From contig NZ_JAKIKW010000002.1 of NCBI RefSeq assembly GCF_023283945.1, positions 1 to 64,000 of the forward strand: 64,000 nt of DNA, read 5' to 3'. This DNA comes from Shewanella gelidimarina (GTDB taxonomy: Bacteria; Pseudomonadota; Gammaproteobacteria; Enterobacterales; Shewanellaceae). Both the position numbers and the translations under genes were made by a program. The notes beneath the pieces were generated by a model that ran no database searches, was not told where the DNA came from, and worked only from the letters and a program-made list of their open reading frames with translations. This document shows, piece by piece, positions 29,175 to 39,096 of this stretch. Position 1 is the stretch's first letter; every line of letters begins with the position of its first letter.

Positions 29175-29708
29175 TTATCGAACAAGTTCTGGTTGAGACA
29201 ATATAAGATCCTCTATTGCCTCATAGTATTTAACGTAGCCTGTACAGCGACATACATGTTCAGCGAGTGAGGCTTCAATTGAAGATCGTAGCTCAGACTT
29301 TTTAACTGGATTTTGTTTTAGTGATTCGTAATAACCGATGGCTTCATTAACAAAGCCCGATGTACACCAACCACATTGGAAAGAGAAGTGTTCGATAAAA
29401 GCTTGTTGCACTGGATGTAACTCAAGCTCTTGGGTTTTCACATCAATTCGTGCATGACCTTCTACCGTCATCAAGTTCTTACCATTAAATGACCCTACGC
29501 CATTAATACAGGTTCGATGGGTAACATGACCAGTAGCCGTTTTCTCTAAGATCACGCAGGCATGGCATATCCCTGCGCCGCAACCAAATTTAGTGCCGGT
29601 TAAGTTTAAGTGCTCATGTAGAAACTGAATCATCATGGTATTTTGATCGACGGCAATAGGGCCAATTTGTTTACCATTTAGGATGAAATTAACGGTGCTT
29701 TTGCTCAT
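29175..29708 (-). CDS. 2Fe-2S subunit of a molybdenum hydroxylase
   Basis: A 177-residue protein with two [2Fe-2S] domains: the plant-ferredoxin cluster (GCGAGICHACVI) at about residues 41-65 and the helical CxxC...CxC cluster (CGWCTSGF, then VCRCTGY) at about 112-160. This is the small subunit of the xanthine-oxidase family, as in IorA of isoquinoline 1-oxidoreductase. Its ATG overlaps the stop of the large subunit (ATGA), so the two are translationally coupled. The protein has no signal peptide; it would be carried with the Tat-exported large subunit. Confidence 0.93.
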   Translation of the reverse strand: MSKSTVNFILNGKQIGPIAVDQNTMMIQFLHEHLNLTGTKFGCGAGICHACVILEKTATGHVTHRTCINGVGSFNGKNLMTVEGHARIDVKTQELELHPVQQAFIEHFSFQCGWCTSGFVNEAIGYYESLKQNPVKKSELRSSIEASLAEHVCRCTGYVKYYEAIEDLILSQPELVR

Positions 29709-32503
29709 ACACTTAACCTCGACTTTATTTGTTCAGCGGTAATAGGGGTGTGGTCGAAGCGTTCGCCAATCGCATTAAATATTGCATCTTGAACCGCGGA
29801 GATCACAGGTAACATCACCACTTCGGCGATCCCTTTAGGTCGCTCTGAACTGTCATTTGATGGCAGTATTTCAAGTGTCATGTCCCATACGCTGAGATCT
29901 CTGGCTAGCGGCACGTGATAACGATTCAAATTCCAACGTCCGTTACCAGGGCCATCTTCAAATGGTGGTAAATACTCATGCAAAACATGGCCTATCCCCA
30001 TGGCGAGTCCACCTTGAATTTGTCCCTCGACGATAGGCTTTGAGATCACAGGGCCTGCATCGAGTACGCTGTGAGTGCGGAGAATATCGACCTTTCCACT
30101 GTACTTATCAACGCTGAGCTCTACTAAACAATCACAGGGAGCATAATAGGTGACCATGGCATTGTTATATTGAGTGCTAGGGTATTTCACCCAATTACGT
30201 TTAATGAGGTGGTAGCCTAAATTATCCATCAACTGTGTTTTAGCGCTATTAGCGCCGTTACCATAGCGAACCGCCAATGCATCTAACGAATGTACTTGGG
30301 TATGACCTTCAATGGTGAACTCTGCTTCAGTCCAAGCCCAACGGTTTACCGTATGTGCCACACAACCTGTGACTAACCCAAGGTGGTGTGCCGTTGATGC
30401 CAGTAACGGCAAAGGTAAATTGGGGTAACCTGCTTGGGTCAATTGTCCGTCTTGCCATGTTGCTGCCGAAAGGTCGCTGTTTTTATCGAGTTTCCACAAT
30501 GTACGCGCCGCAGGTAAAATCCCGTATTGATAGACGACCGCACAGGCTCCTTTGGTTGCTTCTGTTTGAAAAGTCGCTGAATCGGATGCACTACTTGCCA
30601 TCAATTTCACCGGCGTCCAGAGTGGGTCTTTAGACATCTTATCTTGCTTCTCTTGACTGATGGTATAGGGGTTATCTGTTTCAAACAGCTGCAGTGCCTT
30701 CCAAGTCTCAGTAACAGCAACTTGCACTTCATCAGCTGCTTGGCCAAAGAACTTATCGGTTAATAACCCTTGGCTGGTTTGAGCGCCGCTGCCCATCTCC
30801 ATATATTCAATTTCTAAAACAATTTCGCCGGACTCCAACAGGTTGACTGCCGCATTAGGGCCAACATTACCCGTTCCATAATTCTTAGAAAGCAATGAAT
30901 AGCCGACACCAAATGTTTTGTTTGGGTTGTTGGTTTCAAAAGTGTGTTTGTTAGCTGCTCGATTCTTCCAGATAGGATGTTGCTCTGCTTTATCTAAAAT
31001 TTCACGATAGCGCAGTTCACCCGCAATTTCGGCGCCTTGAGTATTAAGATCATCAGTGTGTAATAGGTTTTTACGTCTAAGCTCAAACGGATCTACATTT
31101 AACTCTGCGGCAGCCTGTCCCATCATGAGATCGACCACTGGCATACATTGCGTCGAACCATAACCTCGCATTGAGCCTGACGTGACGTTCCTTGAGTGGT
31201 AAGCGGTTGCTTGTAAGTCGCTTTTTGGAATATAAAACACGCCCTGCATTGCAGACATACCAGCAGAGGCAACGCTGGCACTGAAGTTTTCTCTTCCGCC
31301 ACCATCCACGTCACATACAGAGGTTAATGCTTCAATTTTTAAGGTGTCTTTATTGATCCCTAAGCGGTTGTTGATTTTAAAGGGATGACGTTTAAGCCCA
31401 GACTGGAACTGTTGATAGCGGTCATTGGCTATTCTAATCGGATTACCATCGGAAAATAGGCTAGCAACAAGGGCATAATAAGGGAATACTGAGTGGTCTT
31501 TGGCACCGAATCCGCCGCCAACAAACCCTGAATAAAGCACGATACTTTTAATATCTTTAGCTTGTTTGGTCTGTTTCAGCAGGTGAACAGCCATTTCGGT
31601 AAAGTCGCTTGGATCTTGGCAGGTAACAGTACCGTGTACAGTCTGAGTTGCTTGATCAAGCCAGACATTAGCGGCTTCTGGTTCGAGCATCATCGGCTCA
31701 ACAATTTGTGTTTGAAATTGCTTTTCAACGACATGAACATTTGTTTTTAATAGATCTTGTTGGATGGTATCCGCGTAATACATCCCTTTTTCACCAAGGG
31801 TACCTCCGATATTTCGTTCCCTAGGCCATTTCGGTTGTCTTAACTGATAGGCGGGGAAAAACAACCCATCTTGGAAGGGGGAAAAGACATCGCTTGAATC
31901 ATTTCTCTCTTTTGCTATGCGTACCACACGCCATGATGCATAGGGGTTTCTCTGATAAAGTTCAGCTTTATCGCCAAATTTGAGTACATCTGGATTGAAA
32001 TCTAAGCGTGATTTAGCGGCGTTAAAGTCATCAAACTCATCAAACAATAGAATAGCCACCGGATGACCAATAAAGTGGGGGACACTGCCTTTGGTTAGTA
32101 GCATCTCTTCCCCATGAAAAGGGGGCAGCTTGATGTCATTTTTAGCGAGATCTTCGGCCAAAATAATTTTAGTGGGTTGTTTCTCTAAAAAGGATAAATC
32201 AATACTCTCAAATGTACGATCGGCCACCGTTGCACACACAATGTATCCGTGCCATTGCTTATCAGGCCAGAGGTCAAAGTCTTTTGCTCTAAAGTCTCGA
32301 GCAAATACTTTTTTACCGGTAACCTTTTGAATTGCATCAACCCTAAATTTAGCCTTCCCCCCACTAGCCCATGATTTTTTGGGTTTATATAAGTACTCTT
32401 GCTCTCGACTACTGGCACTGACAAGCGGTGAGAAGTAAACACTGACCCCCGCGATAACGACCGTTTTAATAAAGTCTCTACGAGTTTGCTTAAGTTTTTT
32501 CAT
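29705..32503 (-). CDS. Molybdopterin-binding large subunit, IorB-like, Tat-exported
   Basis: A 932-residue catalytic subunit of the xanthine-dehydrogenase family. It starts with a Tat signal (TRRDFIKTVVIAGV). The molybdenum cofactor motif GFVGGGFGAKD and the C-terminal KGIAEVVMLP with its catalytic-type Glu are present. No FAD subunit gene accompanies it; the cytochrome c gene takes that place, so electrons go to the periplasmic chain rather than to NAD+ or oxygen. Relatives oxidise aldehydes or N-heterocycles (isoquinoline, nicotinate); which one cannot be read here. First gene of a three-gene operon. Confidence 0.92.
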   Translation of the reverse strand: MKKLKQTRRDFIKTVVIAGVSVYFSPLVSASSREQEYLYKPKKSWASGGKAKFRVDAIQKVTGKKVFARDFRAKDFDLWPDKQWHGYIVCATVADRTFESIDLSFLEKQPTKIILAEDLAKNDIKLPPFHGEEMLLTKGSVPHFIGHPVAILLFDEFDDFNAAKSRLDFNPDVLKFGDKAELYQRNPYASWRVVRIAKERNDSSDVFSPFQDGLFFPAYQLRQPKWPRERNIGGTLGEKGMYYADTIQQDLLKTNVHVVEKQFQTQIVEPMMLEPEAANVWLDQATQTVHGTVTCQDPSDFTEMAVHLLKQTKQAKDIKSIVLYSGFVGGGFGAKDHSVFPYYALVASLFSDGNPIRIANDRYQQFQSGLKRHPFKINNRLGINKDTLKIEALTSVCDVDGGGRENFSASVASAGMSAMQGVFYIPKSDLQATAYHSRNVTSGSMRGYGSTQCMPVVDLMMGQAAAELNVDPFELRRKNLLHTDDLNTQGAEIAGELRYREILDKAEQHPIWKNRAANKHTFETNNPNKTFGVGYSLLSKNYGTGNVGPNAAVNLLESGEIVLEIEYMEMGSGAQTSQGLLTDKFFGQAADEVQVAVTETWKALQLFETDNPYTISQEKQDKMSKDPLWTPVKLMASSASDSATFQTEATKGACAVVYQYGILPAARTLWKLDKNSDLSAATWQDGQLTQAGYPNLPLPLLASTAHHLGLVTGCVAHTVNRWAWTEAEFTIEGHTQVHSLDALAVRYGNGANSAKTQLMDNLGYHLIKRNWVKYPSTQYNNAMVTYYAPCDCLVELSVDKYSGKVDILRTHSVLDAGPVISKPIVEGQIQGGLAMGIGHVLHEYLPPFEDGPGNGRWNLNRYHVPLARDLSVWDMTLEILPSNDSSERPKGIAEVVMLPVISAVQDAIFNAIGERFDHTPITAEQIKSRLSV

Positions 32504-32878
32504 CTATGATCCTAACGTACAAATTGAAGGTATGGCGCTGTAACTTCATCCTTGTTGCCATCGATTTGAGTGTTAATAGTAAGTGTAATCAACACCTAAA
32601 TAGGCAAGCGATACTAATAAGAGGATAGTCTAATTTTAATACTATATTGATAAATTCTTTAGGTTCAACATACATCAGTATGTGGATGTCTAATGTAGGA
32701 ATATTCATAGTGTTAGGCTTGGTTGCTTAAAGGGACTGTGTTTTGCACTTGGTCAATTGCCGATACGTAATTGGGGATGCGCTCGCAGATAAAACATGGA
32801 CTTTAACTTTGTATGTATTTTGTAAAATATGAGTTCAAACCTAGCGGTTTGGTAACAGAATCTTTTCAAATGTAAATT

Positions 32879-32897
32879 GCAGTTGATAATCATTATC
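32879..32897 (+). promoter_or_regulatory. Fur box and promoter of the TonB receptor gene
   Basis: GATAATCATTATC (32885-32897) is the core of the Fur palindrome; the 19-bp window matches the consensus at 15 positions. A promoter fits across it: TTATCA (32893-32898), 17 bases, TATACT (32916-32921). Iron repression of the receptor gene is inferred. Confidence 0.82.
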
Positions 32898-32953
32898 ATT
32901 TGGATGTTTTTTCTTTATACTGCCGCATCCTACATTTTTATGAGTACATTCTG

Positions 32954-35272
32954 GTGCTGCCACGTTCTATTAAGCTGTTTTTATTGTCTTTTTTGTCTCT
33001 ATCGGTTCAGTCGCATGTATATGCGCAAACGGATCAACATCTACAACAAAGGGTTGAAGAAGGCGGTTCTCGCTCAATGAATCAAGTATTAGGCGAGCCT
33101 AAGGTTGATGCAATTGAGATTATTGAAGTTACCGGCAGGTCATATCGTCGTGGTTTAAAGTTAACACCTCCGGGTGAAGCTGTGATTACCATGAAAGAGG
33201 TTGAGGAGCAGCAGTCTTCACAATTTGCTGAGTTGGTCGATCAACTTCCCGGGGTTAACATTGATGGTGGAACCCGTTCCGGTGGCGAACGAATTAATGT
33301 TTGGGGCTTTGGCGCTGTGGAGGATTTGAACCTCTACTTAGATAATGCACCGTTGGGTTTTGAGCAATATCGCTATGGTTCTTTCTTTATCGACCCGGAC
33401 CTAATTAAACAAGTTGAGGTGATTAAAGGGGCCCACGATGTTCGTTCAGGCAACGGCGGTTTTGGTGGCTCTATGTATGTAACCAGTAAAAGTGCGGAAG
33501 ACTTTTTGGATACAGGAGAGCATTTTGGCGCCAGAGTTAAAGCAGGTTATAGCGATAACGACGATGAAAAGCGTAGTTTAGTTAGCTTATATGGTCAGTT
33601 TAACCGCCATCTGTCTGCCATTGTTAATTACACCTATCGAGATGCTAACGATACCACTTTAGGTAATGGAGTTTGGGGGGGGAATATTGCTGATGAGGGC
33701 GAGCCCGTTGAATATGATATGGGCAATGAAGCTAAATTTAGTTACTCAGGTTATCGTCAAAATAGCCTATTAGCGAAGTTAGATTTTGATTATGGTTCAC
33801 ATTTATTGTCTTTATCTATGACAGATTATACCGATGAAGGCCAAAAGCCGTGGGCTAATCGCCGTGGTCAAATGCCGAATATCAGTGATTACAATATTAA
33901 AAAGTATGGTGATTATAAAACAGCGCTCTACGCAACAACGGCTCACAATATTTACGAAGATACGAATTACTCGTTGAACTATCGTTATACACCTGACAAT
34001 GATTTGATTGATACTCAGTTGGTCGTTTCAACCAGTGATAATCAGCGTCATTGGGTACGCCCTGATATCGCATGGGAAAAGATGTATGTCTCGGTGGGTA
34101 ACTTTGGCCATGAGTCTTGGCTCAACTACAAACGCTCTTTTGTCGATATCAATAACACTAGCTGGTTCGGCGACCACAGCTTATTAATCGGCTTGCAGTA
34201 CTTAAGTTCAGACCGTGACTCTCTGGTTTATAATAAAACCTATGAGAAGAAAGAAGCGAAAAACTTTGGTCTGTATACGCCGTATTATCAGCCCAGCGGT
34301 AAGCAGCAAACCTCAAGCGTTTATGCCAAATTAAGTTACCAAGTTAATGATGCTCTAACGGTTAAACCATCCGTTAGATATGACTATATTCGTAGTGAAG
34401 GTAAGGGAAACTTGGCGTCTGATTATAATGATTTAGCCGCAGGCCATGACTACAGTGCAGTTTCACACTCGGGACTCTCACCGCGATTAGGTGTTCATTA
34501 CGCCTTAACTGAACAGACCCAGTTTTACTTTGATTATGCCTATACATTACAGGCGCCAGTCATCGATGATATTTATACGGTGCAATATGCCAAGGCCAGT
34601 AAGGCTATTACCTCAAGCCGTGATCTAGAGGTTGAGCGTTTACACGCCTATAAGTTAGGGTTGACCCAGCTTAATCATGACTTGTTTGCTAATAGCGACA
34701 CGCTATCAACTCAAATAACCTTGTACTACCACAAAGGCGAGAATGATGTGGCTAAGCGCTCAGGGGTTAACTCTATAGAACAAGCTCAAGGCTACAACAC
34801 CAATCTTGGCGGATACTACAATCAAGGTGTCGACTTGGTATTAAATTATCGCTACCAAGATCTATTCGCAGATTTAGACGCCTCTTATATAGAGGGCAAG
34901 CACGATGGCAGCCTGAAGGATTCTACGGGTGAAGATGAGTACCTGGCTGATTTAGCGCCGACCAATATTGGACTAAAGCTGGGATATTATCTGACGAGTG
35001 ACGTAATGGTTGCTTGGCGTGGTAAGTGGTACGACAGTAAGTCTGAAGATGAGATGCCGACTAAAAGTAGCTTTAGAACGGATCAAGCCACTGATGCGTA
35101 TTTCTTGCAGGACTTTTATGTGGCGTTTACTGGCGAGTCTGGCGCATTAGATAACTGGGAAGCCTACCTTACGGTCAAGAATATTACTAACCAGTACTAC
35201 AAGCCTTACATGGCTGATGGCATAGCGGCTGCTGGCAGAGACGTTCGCGTTAGTGTGGCGTATAAATTCTAG
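32954..35272 (+). CDS. TonB-dependent outer-membrane receptor, Fur-regulated
   Basis: A 772-residue receptor. I choose the GTG at 32954: the upstream TTG (32900) lies in the Fur box and promoter, and from the GTG a clean signal peptide begins (RSIKLFLLSFLSLSVQSHVYA). The plug domain (about 70-190) has VITMKEVEEQQSSQFAELVDQLPGVNIDGG. A 22-strand barrel follows, ending in the C-terminal aromatic VSVAYKF. There is a TonB-box-like segment near IEIIEVTGRS. Substrate is probably an iron complex such as a siderophore. The terminator at 35302 closes the unit. Confidence 0.88.
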   Translation: MLPRSIKLFLLSFLSLSVQSHVYAQTDQHLQQRVEEGGSRSMNQVLGEPKVDAIEIIEVTGRSYRRGLKLTPPGEAVITMKEVEEQQSSQFAELVDQLPGVNIDGGTRSGGERINVWGFGAVEDLNLYLDNAPLGFEQYRYGSFFIDPDLIKQVEVIKGAHDVRSGNGGFGGSMYVTSKSAEDFLDTGEHFGARVKAGYSDNDDEKRSLVSLYGQFNRHLSAIVNYTYRDANDTTLGNGVWGGNIADEGEPVEYDMGNEAKFSYSGYRQNSLLAKLDFDYGSHLLSLSMTDYTDEGQKPWANRRGQMPNISDYNIKKYGDYKTALYATTAHNIYEDTNYSLNYRYTPDNDLIDTQLVVSTSDNQRHWVRPDIAWEKMYVSVGNFGHESWLNYKRSFVDINNTSWFGDHSLLIGLQYLSSDRDSLVYNKTYEKKEAKNFGLYTPYYQPSGKQQTSSVYAKLSYQVNDALTVKPSVRYDYIRSEGKGNLASDYNDLAAGHDYSAVSHSGLSPRLGVHYALTEQTQFYFDYAYTLQAPVIDDIYTVQYAKASKAITSSRDLEVERLHAYKLGLTQLNHDLFANSDTLSTQITLYYHKGENDVAKRSGVNSIEQAQGYNTNLGGYYNQGVDLVLNYRYQDLFADLDASYIEGKHDGSLKDSTGEDEYLADLAPTNIGLKLGYYLTSDVMVAWRGKWYDSKSEDEMPTKSSFRTDQATDAYFLQDFYVAFTGESGALDNWEAYLTVKNITNQYYKPYMADGIAAAGRDVRVSVAYKF

Positions 35273-35301
35273 CGAAAGTATCGTTTTAGAGTGTGTTAAA
35301 T

Positions 35302-35325
35302 AAAGGTCACATTAGTGACCTTTAT
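35302..35325. terminator. Terminator between convergent genes
   Basis: AAAGGTCAC ATTA GTGACCTTT, a 9-bp stem, sits between the rightward receptor and leftward EamA genes and may serve both. Confidence 0.8.
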
Positions 35326-35368
35326 TGACTTTAATTGCGTCTTTAAAAATAACCAATCGATTTGGAGG

Positions 35369-36229
35369 TTATCTTTTTGACAACTTGATGTAGACAAACA
35401 ATGATAAAAAAATAATGCCACCGCCGATGAGCTTTTGCGTCTCTATAACCTCCCCAAGCACACTCATACTTAATATCAGTGTCCAGATAGGCTCTAAGAT
35501 CATAATCAACGACGCCGTTTCAATCTTGACTGAAAACTGTCCGATGGTTTGCATGAGATAACGGAGGACTGTTGCGATCACTGTTGAAATAGCAAACCAG
35601 AATATAATATCGCGGTTGATCTCAAATGTTTCTTGGGAGGTTAATAAGATTGAAAATGCACCGCCAATGCCGACCATAAACAGCTGTAAGCAGATAGAGG
35701 TCAGTGGATTGATGCTGGTTAATATTTTTTTATTAAATACAAAGTGCAGTGACAGTAACGCTGATGCTAGCAGGAAATACCATTGGCTAGGATCTACCTG
35801 CCAACCATTGGCTAGCGTTAACAATGTCATGCCGCTGATGGCAATCGGTAAGGCTATCCAAAAGGCACGGTTTGGTTTTATTTGGAACAGTATCCATGAG
35901 GTGATTGGCGCAATAATCATCGCCAAACTCATAATAAAAGCCCCTTCAGCTAGCGTATTGGAGATAAATACTGCGTGTACCCACACTTGAACTGAGGCCG
36001 CTAAAATAAGCCCTACAGCGCAAACAGAGCTAATTTGTTTAAGGGTAAGAGTGAGAATGCGTTGGTAACAGAATGGCAGTAAAATGAGACTGGCAAGTAG
36101 AAAACGTGCGGTGATGAACGTCTCACCAGGCACTTCTAAAATGATCTGCTTTGAGGCTATCCAACCCACAGCTGCAAGCAAAGTCGCCAGCAACAATAAT
36201 ATCTCTCCACGTAGCGCAGGTTTTTTCAT
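35369..36229 (-). CDS. EamA/DMT family exporter
   Basis: A 286-residue inner-membrane protein with ten predicted helices, made of two EamA repeats (residues 5-140 and 150-282); each ends with a helix pair typical of drug/metabolite transporters (second repeat: TASLIMILEPIWTLILSMSVLGE). The E-P-x-x-T/W element before the last helices is the family mark. Such proteins export amino acids, purines or drugs; the substrate is not predictable. No clear operon partner. Confidence 0.87.
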   Translation of the reverse strand: MKKPALRGEILLLLATLLAAVGWIASKQIILEVPGETFITARFLLASLILLPFCYQRILTLTLKQISSVCAVGLILAASVQVWVHAVFISNTLAEGAFIMSLAMIIAPITSWILFQIKPNRAFWIALPIAISGMTLLTLANGWQVDPSQWYFLLASALLSLHFVFNKKILTSINPLTSICLQLFMVGIGGAFSILLTSQETFEINRDIIFWFAISTVIATVLRYLMQTIGQFSVKIETASLIMILEPIWTLILSMSVLGEVIETQKLIGGGIIFLSLFVYIKLSKR

Positions 36230-36393
36230 CGCGGTTATTTCAGTTTGTACTTATTTATCAATATCTTGGTGGATAAATGATTAACCCTACGAGCGCTATT
36301 CATCACAGTGCATAACCGTAGGGTATCGTTTGCTAACCTTGTGATAGATTATGACTCAAATAGTCACTCTCTGGCCAATAATCTACAAGCGGT

Positions 36394-37494
36394 TTAGCCC
36401 GGATTGTACTCTATATAGTCCGTTAATCCTTGCTCTGTGCCACCAAACAGGGTATTTGGATCGTGCGGCGCTAATGGGTAGCCATTTTTAATACGATTTG
36501 GCAGATCTGGGTTTGCCACAAATGGACGGCCAAAACCAACCATATCGGTTACGCCATCTTCAATCGCTTTTGCCCCTTTATCACTGTTGTAACGACCCGC
36601 ATAAATGAGCACACCATGGTATGCGGCGCGCACTGCAGGTTTAAACTCTTTTGGAGTTTCAGGTGCATCGTCCCAATCAACTTCGGCAATGTGGATATAA
36701 ACCACGTTGAGTGTATTGAGCAGTGCAGCGGCGGCAGTATAAGTTTCAACGGGTGTCGCATCAACAGTGCCATTGAGTGAGGTGAATGGAGCAAGACGTA
36801 CACCGACGCGATCGGCGCCAATAGCATTGACCATAGCAGCAATAACTTCAGCCATAAAGCGCAATCGGTTCTCAATCGAACCACCGTATTCGTCGGTGCG
36901 AGTGTTCGCTTCAGAATCAATAAACTGGTTAATTAAATAGCCGTTTGCGGCGTGCAGTTCAATGCCATCAAATCCCGCTTCAATCGCGTTTAATGCTGCT
37001 TGTCGGTATTGACCAATGACCTGTTCAATATCAGCTTTAGTCATGGCTCGTGGTTCAACGACATCGACAAAGCCTGGTGCATCAGAGCCATTATCGATAA
37101 AGACTTTTACGTTTTTGGCTGCAAGTGCTGATGATGAGATAGGTTGCTCACCGCCAATGTTGTCAGGGTGAGTGACGCGACCGACATGCCATAGCTGAGC
37201 GAAAATGGCGCCTTCTTTGGCGTGAACTGCATCGGTGACTAGCTTCCAACCGGCGATCTGTTCAGGGCTATAAATGCCCGGAGTCCAAGCATAACCTTGG
37301 CCCATTGCTGAAATTTGAGTACCTTCAGCAACGATAAGTCCCGCAGATGCTCTTTGAGCATAATACTCAGCCATCATTTGGTTGGCGACATTACCAGGTT
37401 GACTAGCGCGAGAGCGAGTCATAGGCGGCATCACGATACGGTTTTTTAGCGCAATTTTACCCAGTTGGATTGGTTGAAATAGTGCATTAGTCAT
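36394..37494 (-). CDS. nemA: Old yellow enzyme family reductase, NemA-like
   Basis: A 366-residue FMN-binding TIM barrel of the alkene reductase (N-ethylmaleimide reductase) group. FMN and active-site parts visible: KNRIVMPPMTRSRA near the N-terminus, the HAANGYLINQFID substrate-binding segment (His and Asn), and GVRLAPFTSLNGT. NAD(P)H-dependent reduction of reactive alkenes, nitro compounds and maleimides is the family role. It lies 4 bases after gloA on the same strand, the nemA-gloA pair also known from E. coli, where it detoxifies electrophiles. No nemR gene is adjacent. Confidence 0.88.
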   Translation of the reverse strand: MTNALFQPIQLGKIALKNRIVMPPMTRSRASQPGNVANQMMAEYYAQRASAGLIVAEGTQISAMGQGYAWTPGIYSPEQIAGWKLVTDAVHAKEGAIFAQLWHVGRVTHPDNIGGEQPISSSALAAKNVKVFIDNGSDAPGFVDVVEPRAMTKADIEQVIGQYRQAALNAIEAGFDGIELHAANGYLINQFIDSEANTRTDEYGGSIENRLRFMAEVIAAMVNAIGADRVGVRLAPFTSLNGTVDATPVETYTAAAALLNTLNVVYIHIAEVDWDDAPETPKEFKPAVRAAYHGVLIYAGRYNSDKGAKAIEDGVTDMVGFGRPFVANPDLPNRIKNGYPLAPHDPNTLFGGTEQGLTDYIEYNPG

Positions 37495-37498
37495 CTTG

Positions 37499-37885
37499 TT
37501 ATTCCCCTAATTGGATCAGTTCAATTTGGTAACCATCTGGGTCGGTAATAAAGGCAATATGGGTATTACCGCCTTTCACTGGACCTGCTTCTCGAGTGAC
37601 ATTGCCACCGAGCGCTTTAATCTTGTCACACGCGGCATAGATATCTTCGACGCCCAATGCTATATGACCAAATGCATTACCCATATCGTATTCATTAGTG
37701 TTCCAGTTATAGGTCAGCTCAATCGTCGTGCTGTCAGCTTGATCCTCGTATCCGACAAAGACCAAGGTGTAGCGGTACTCACTATTGTCTGTTCTTTCTA
37801 ATACTTTCATACCTAATACGTTGGTATAAAACTCGATGGATGTCTCAAGGTCTGTGACTCTTAACATGGTGTGTAAAAACTTCAT
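37499..37885 (-). CDS. gloA: Lactoylglutathione lyase, glyoxalase I
   Basis: A 128-residue glyoxalase I that isomerises the glutathione hemithioacetal of methylglyoxal to lactoylglutathione. Metal ligands in the two repeats are visible: H5 (FLHTMLRV), E in [10 protein letters not shown] in FGHIALGV, E in GYQIELIQ. The start at 37885 has AAGGGC 5 bases upstream; the longer frame from 37909 is not needed. It is the first gene of the gloA-nemA operon. Confidence 0.93.
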   Translation of the reverse strand: MKFLHTMLRVTDLETSIEFYTNVLGMKVLERTDNSEYRYTLVFVGYEDQADSTTIELTYNWNTNEYDMGNAFGHIALGVEDIYAACDKIKALGGNVTREAGPVKGGNTHIAFITDPDGYQIELIQLGE

Positions 37886-38451
37886 ATATTGCCCTTTGAA
37901 ACGCCTCACCGAACTTGAACGTGAACAGTATGAATTGCGCGTTTTGATGATTTATTTTTGATGTACAGAGTTTATAGCGAATCAATGTAAACATAAAATT
38001 ATCAAAAATTATTGATTTGATAACTGTTTTTTATGATTACTGTTTATGAATAGTTTGGTGATGTGTTTGAATCAATAGAGTGATCAATTCAATTGTTTTT
38101 TGCTTAACTCGTGGCGAGTGAGGAAGAGGCCGTCGTTCTCTATCTATATTCCCACGGACTGGATCTTAAAGGCATTGGGGCAGTGCGAAGTGATATGAAA
38201 TTGTGAAGACAAGATTTATAGAGCTAAGACTTCAGATAGAAGCATTCTTATTCTGATGAGCTTAGCTTACTGTTTTCATTGCGTAAGGCATTATCAATGC
38301 AAGTCGTTCATGCCTCGAAAGCGGCAGTGAAATCGAACTGAAAAAGGCCATAGGTGGCCCATTCGTTAAAAGGTGTGAGTGGTTTAATTTGTTAGCTTAA
38401 TCGTTGAAGCTGACGGCTTGATGTTATTGGTGCAGATAAAGACAGCCGAGT
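37886..38451 (+). other. Spacer upstream of gloA-nemA, no gene seen
   Basis: 566 bases. The left part must hold the gloA-nemA promoter and is AT-rich (ATGATTTATTTTTGATG). I see no coding frame and no strong inverted repeat. Rejected frames are short and lack ribosome sites. Confidence 0.5.
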
Positions 38452-38640
38452 TTATATCAGGCTGTTCGAAATATGGCTTAAATGCATTTCCAGCTCATCT
38501 TCTGTTTTGGGGAGGCTGTTCAACTCAAAAGAGAGCGGCTGGCTACCATTGAGCATGAACACTGAGCTCGCGCCATGATCATAGTGGAACCATTTTCCAT
38601 TGACACAAAGATCGGTATAACAATTTGGTAATAGTTCCAT
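38452..38640 (-). CDS. Small protein of unknown function
   Basis: A 62-residue protein I do not recognise (MELLPNCYTDLCVNGKWFHY at the start, LEMHLSHISN near the end). Two cysteines are spaced five apart (C7, C12). It is soluble-looking and acidic. The start is backed by AGAGGTG six bases upstream. Upstream, CRP-type (38732) and FNR-type (38779) sites lie in a position to control it, which suggests expression under oxygen limitation. It is monocistronic. Coding status rests on the ribosome site and the regulatory region. Confidence 0.6.
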   Translation of the reverse strand: MELLPNCYTDLCVNGKWFHYDHGASSVFMLNGSQPLSFELNSLPKTEDELEMHLSHISNSLI

Positions 38641-38731
38641 AGTGCACCTCTAAATGTTACGTTTCAGTTACTGTTAAAAGAGAAAAAGTCATCAGTAGCG
38701 TGAGCCTTGCGGCATAACGGCGGTTTGCATT

Positions 38732-38747
38732 TGTGACTTAGCTCACT
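38732..38747. promoter_or_regulatory. CRP-type site
   Basis: TGTGA-CTTAGC-TCACT differs from TGTGA-N6-TCACA at one base. About 92 bp upstream of the small leftward gene at 38640. Confidence 0.6.
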
Positions 38748-38778
38748 CTTATATGACCTGAAAAGGCGTAGGCACTCA

Positions 38779-38792
38779 TTGATCTAAATCAA
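38779..38792. promoter_or_regulatory. FNR/EtrA-type site, perfect consensus
   Basis: TTGAT-CTAA-ATCAA matches the FNR consensus TTGAT-N4-ATCAA at all ten positions, with the CRP-type site 32 bases away. It most likely controls the leftward small gene; the rightward gene at 39097 is 305 bases away. Confidence 0.72.
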
Positions 38793-39096
38793 ATCCAATG
38801 TAATTAGCGATTCTGATGACGGATCTCAGCAACATTAAAACCTAATTGAGTGGGTTTTTACATTTAAAAAAGATGAAACGGTGCTGAGCTGTCGGCATAG
38901 TAGCGTTATGTACTTCCTTACTGAGACTATTGCGCTACAGTTAGTATTGTCGCCATAATCAGGGGGCATTAAGCCTACGTTGTTACAGCGACTATCTAAT
39001 TAGATTCCACTTATCTACTTTGATCTGAGTCAACACGTTGCAAGTCGAAGCAATTCAATATTAGCGTATGGGATAATACTTATATAAGGGGGATGA

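Noticed and set aside
32900..32953. TTG at 32900 as start of the TonB receptor
   Set aside because: It lies in the Fur box and promoter; the GTG at 32954 gives a normal signal peptide.
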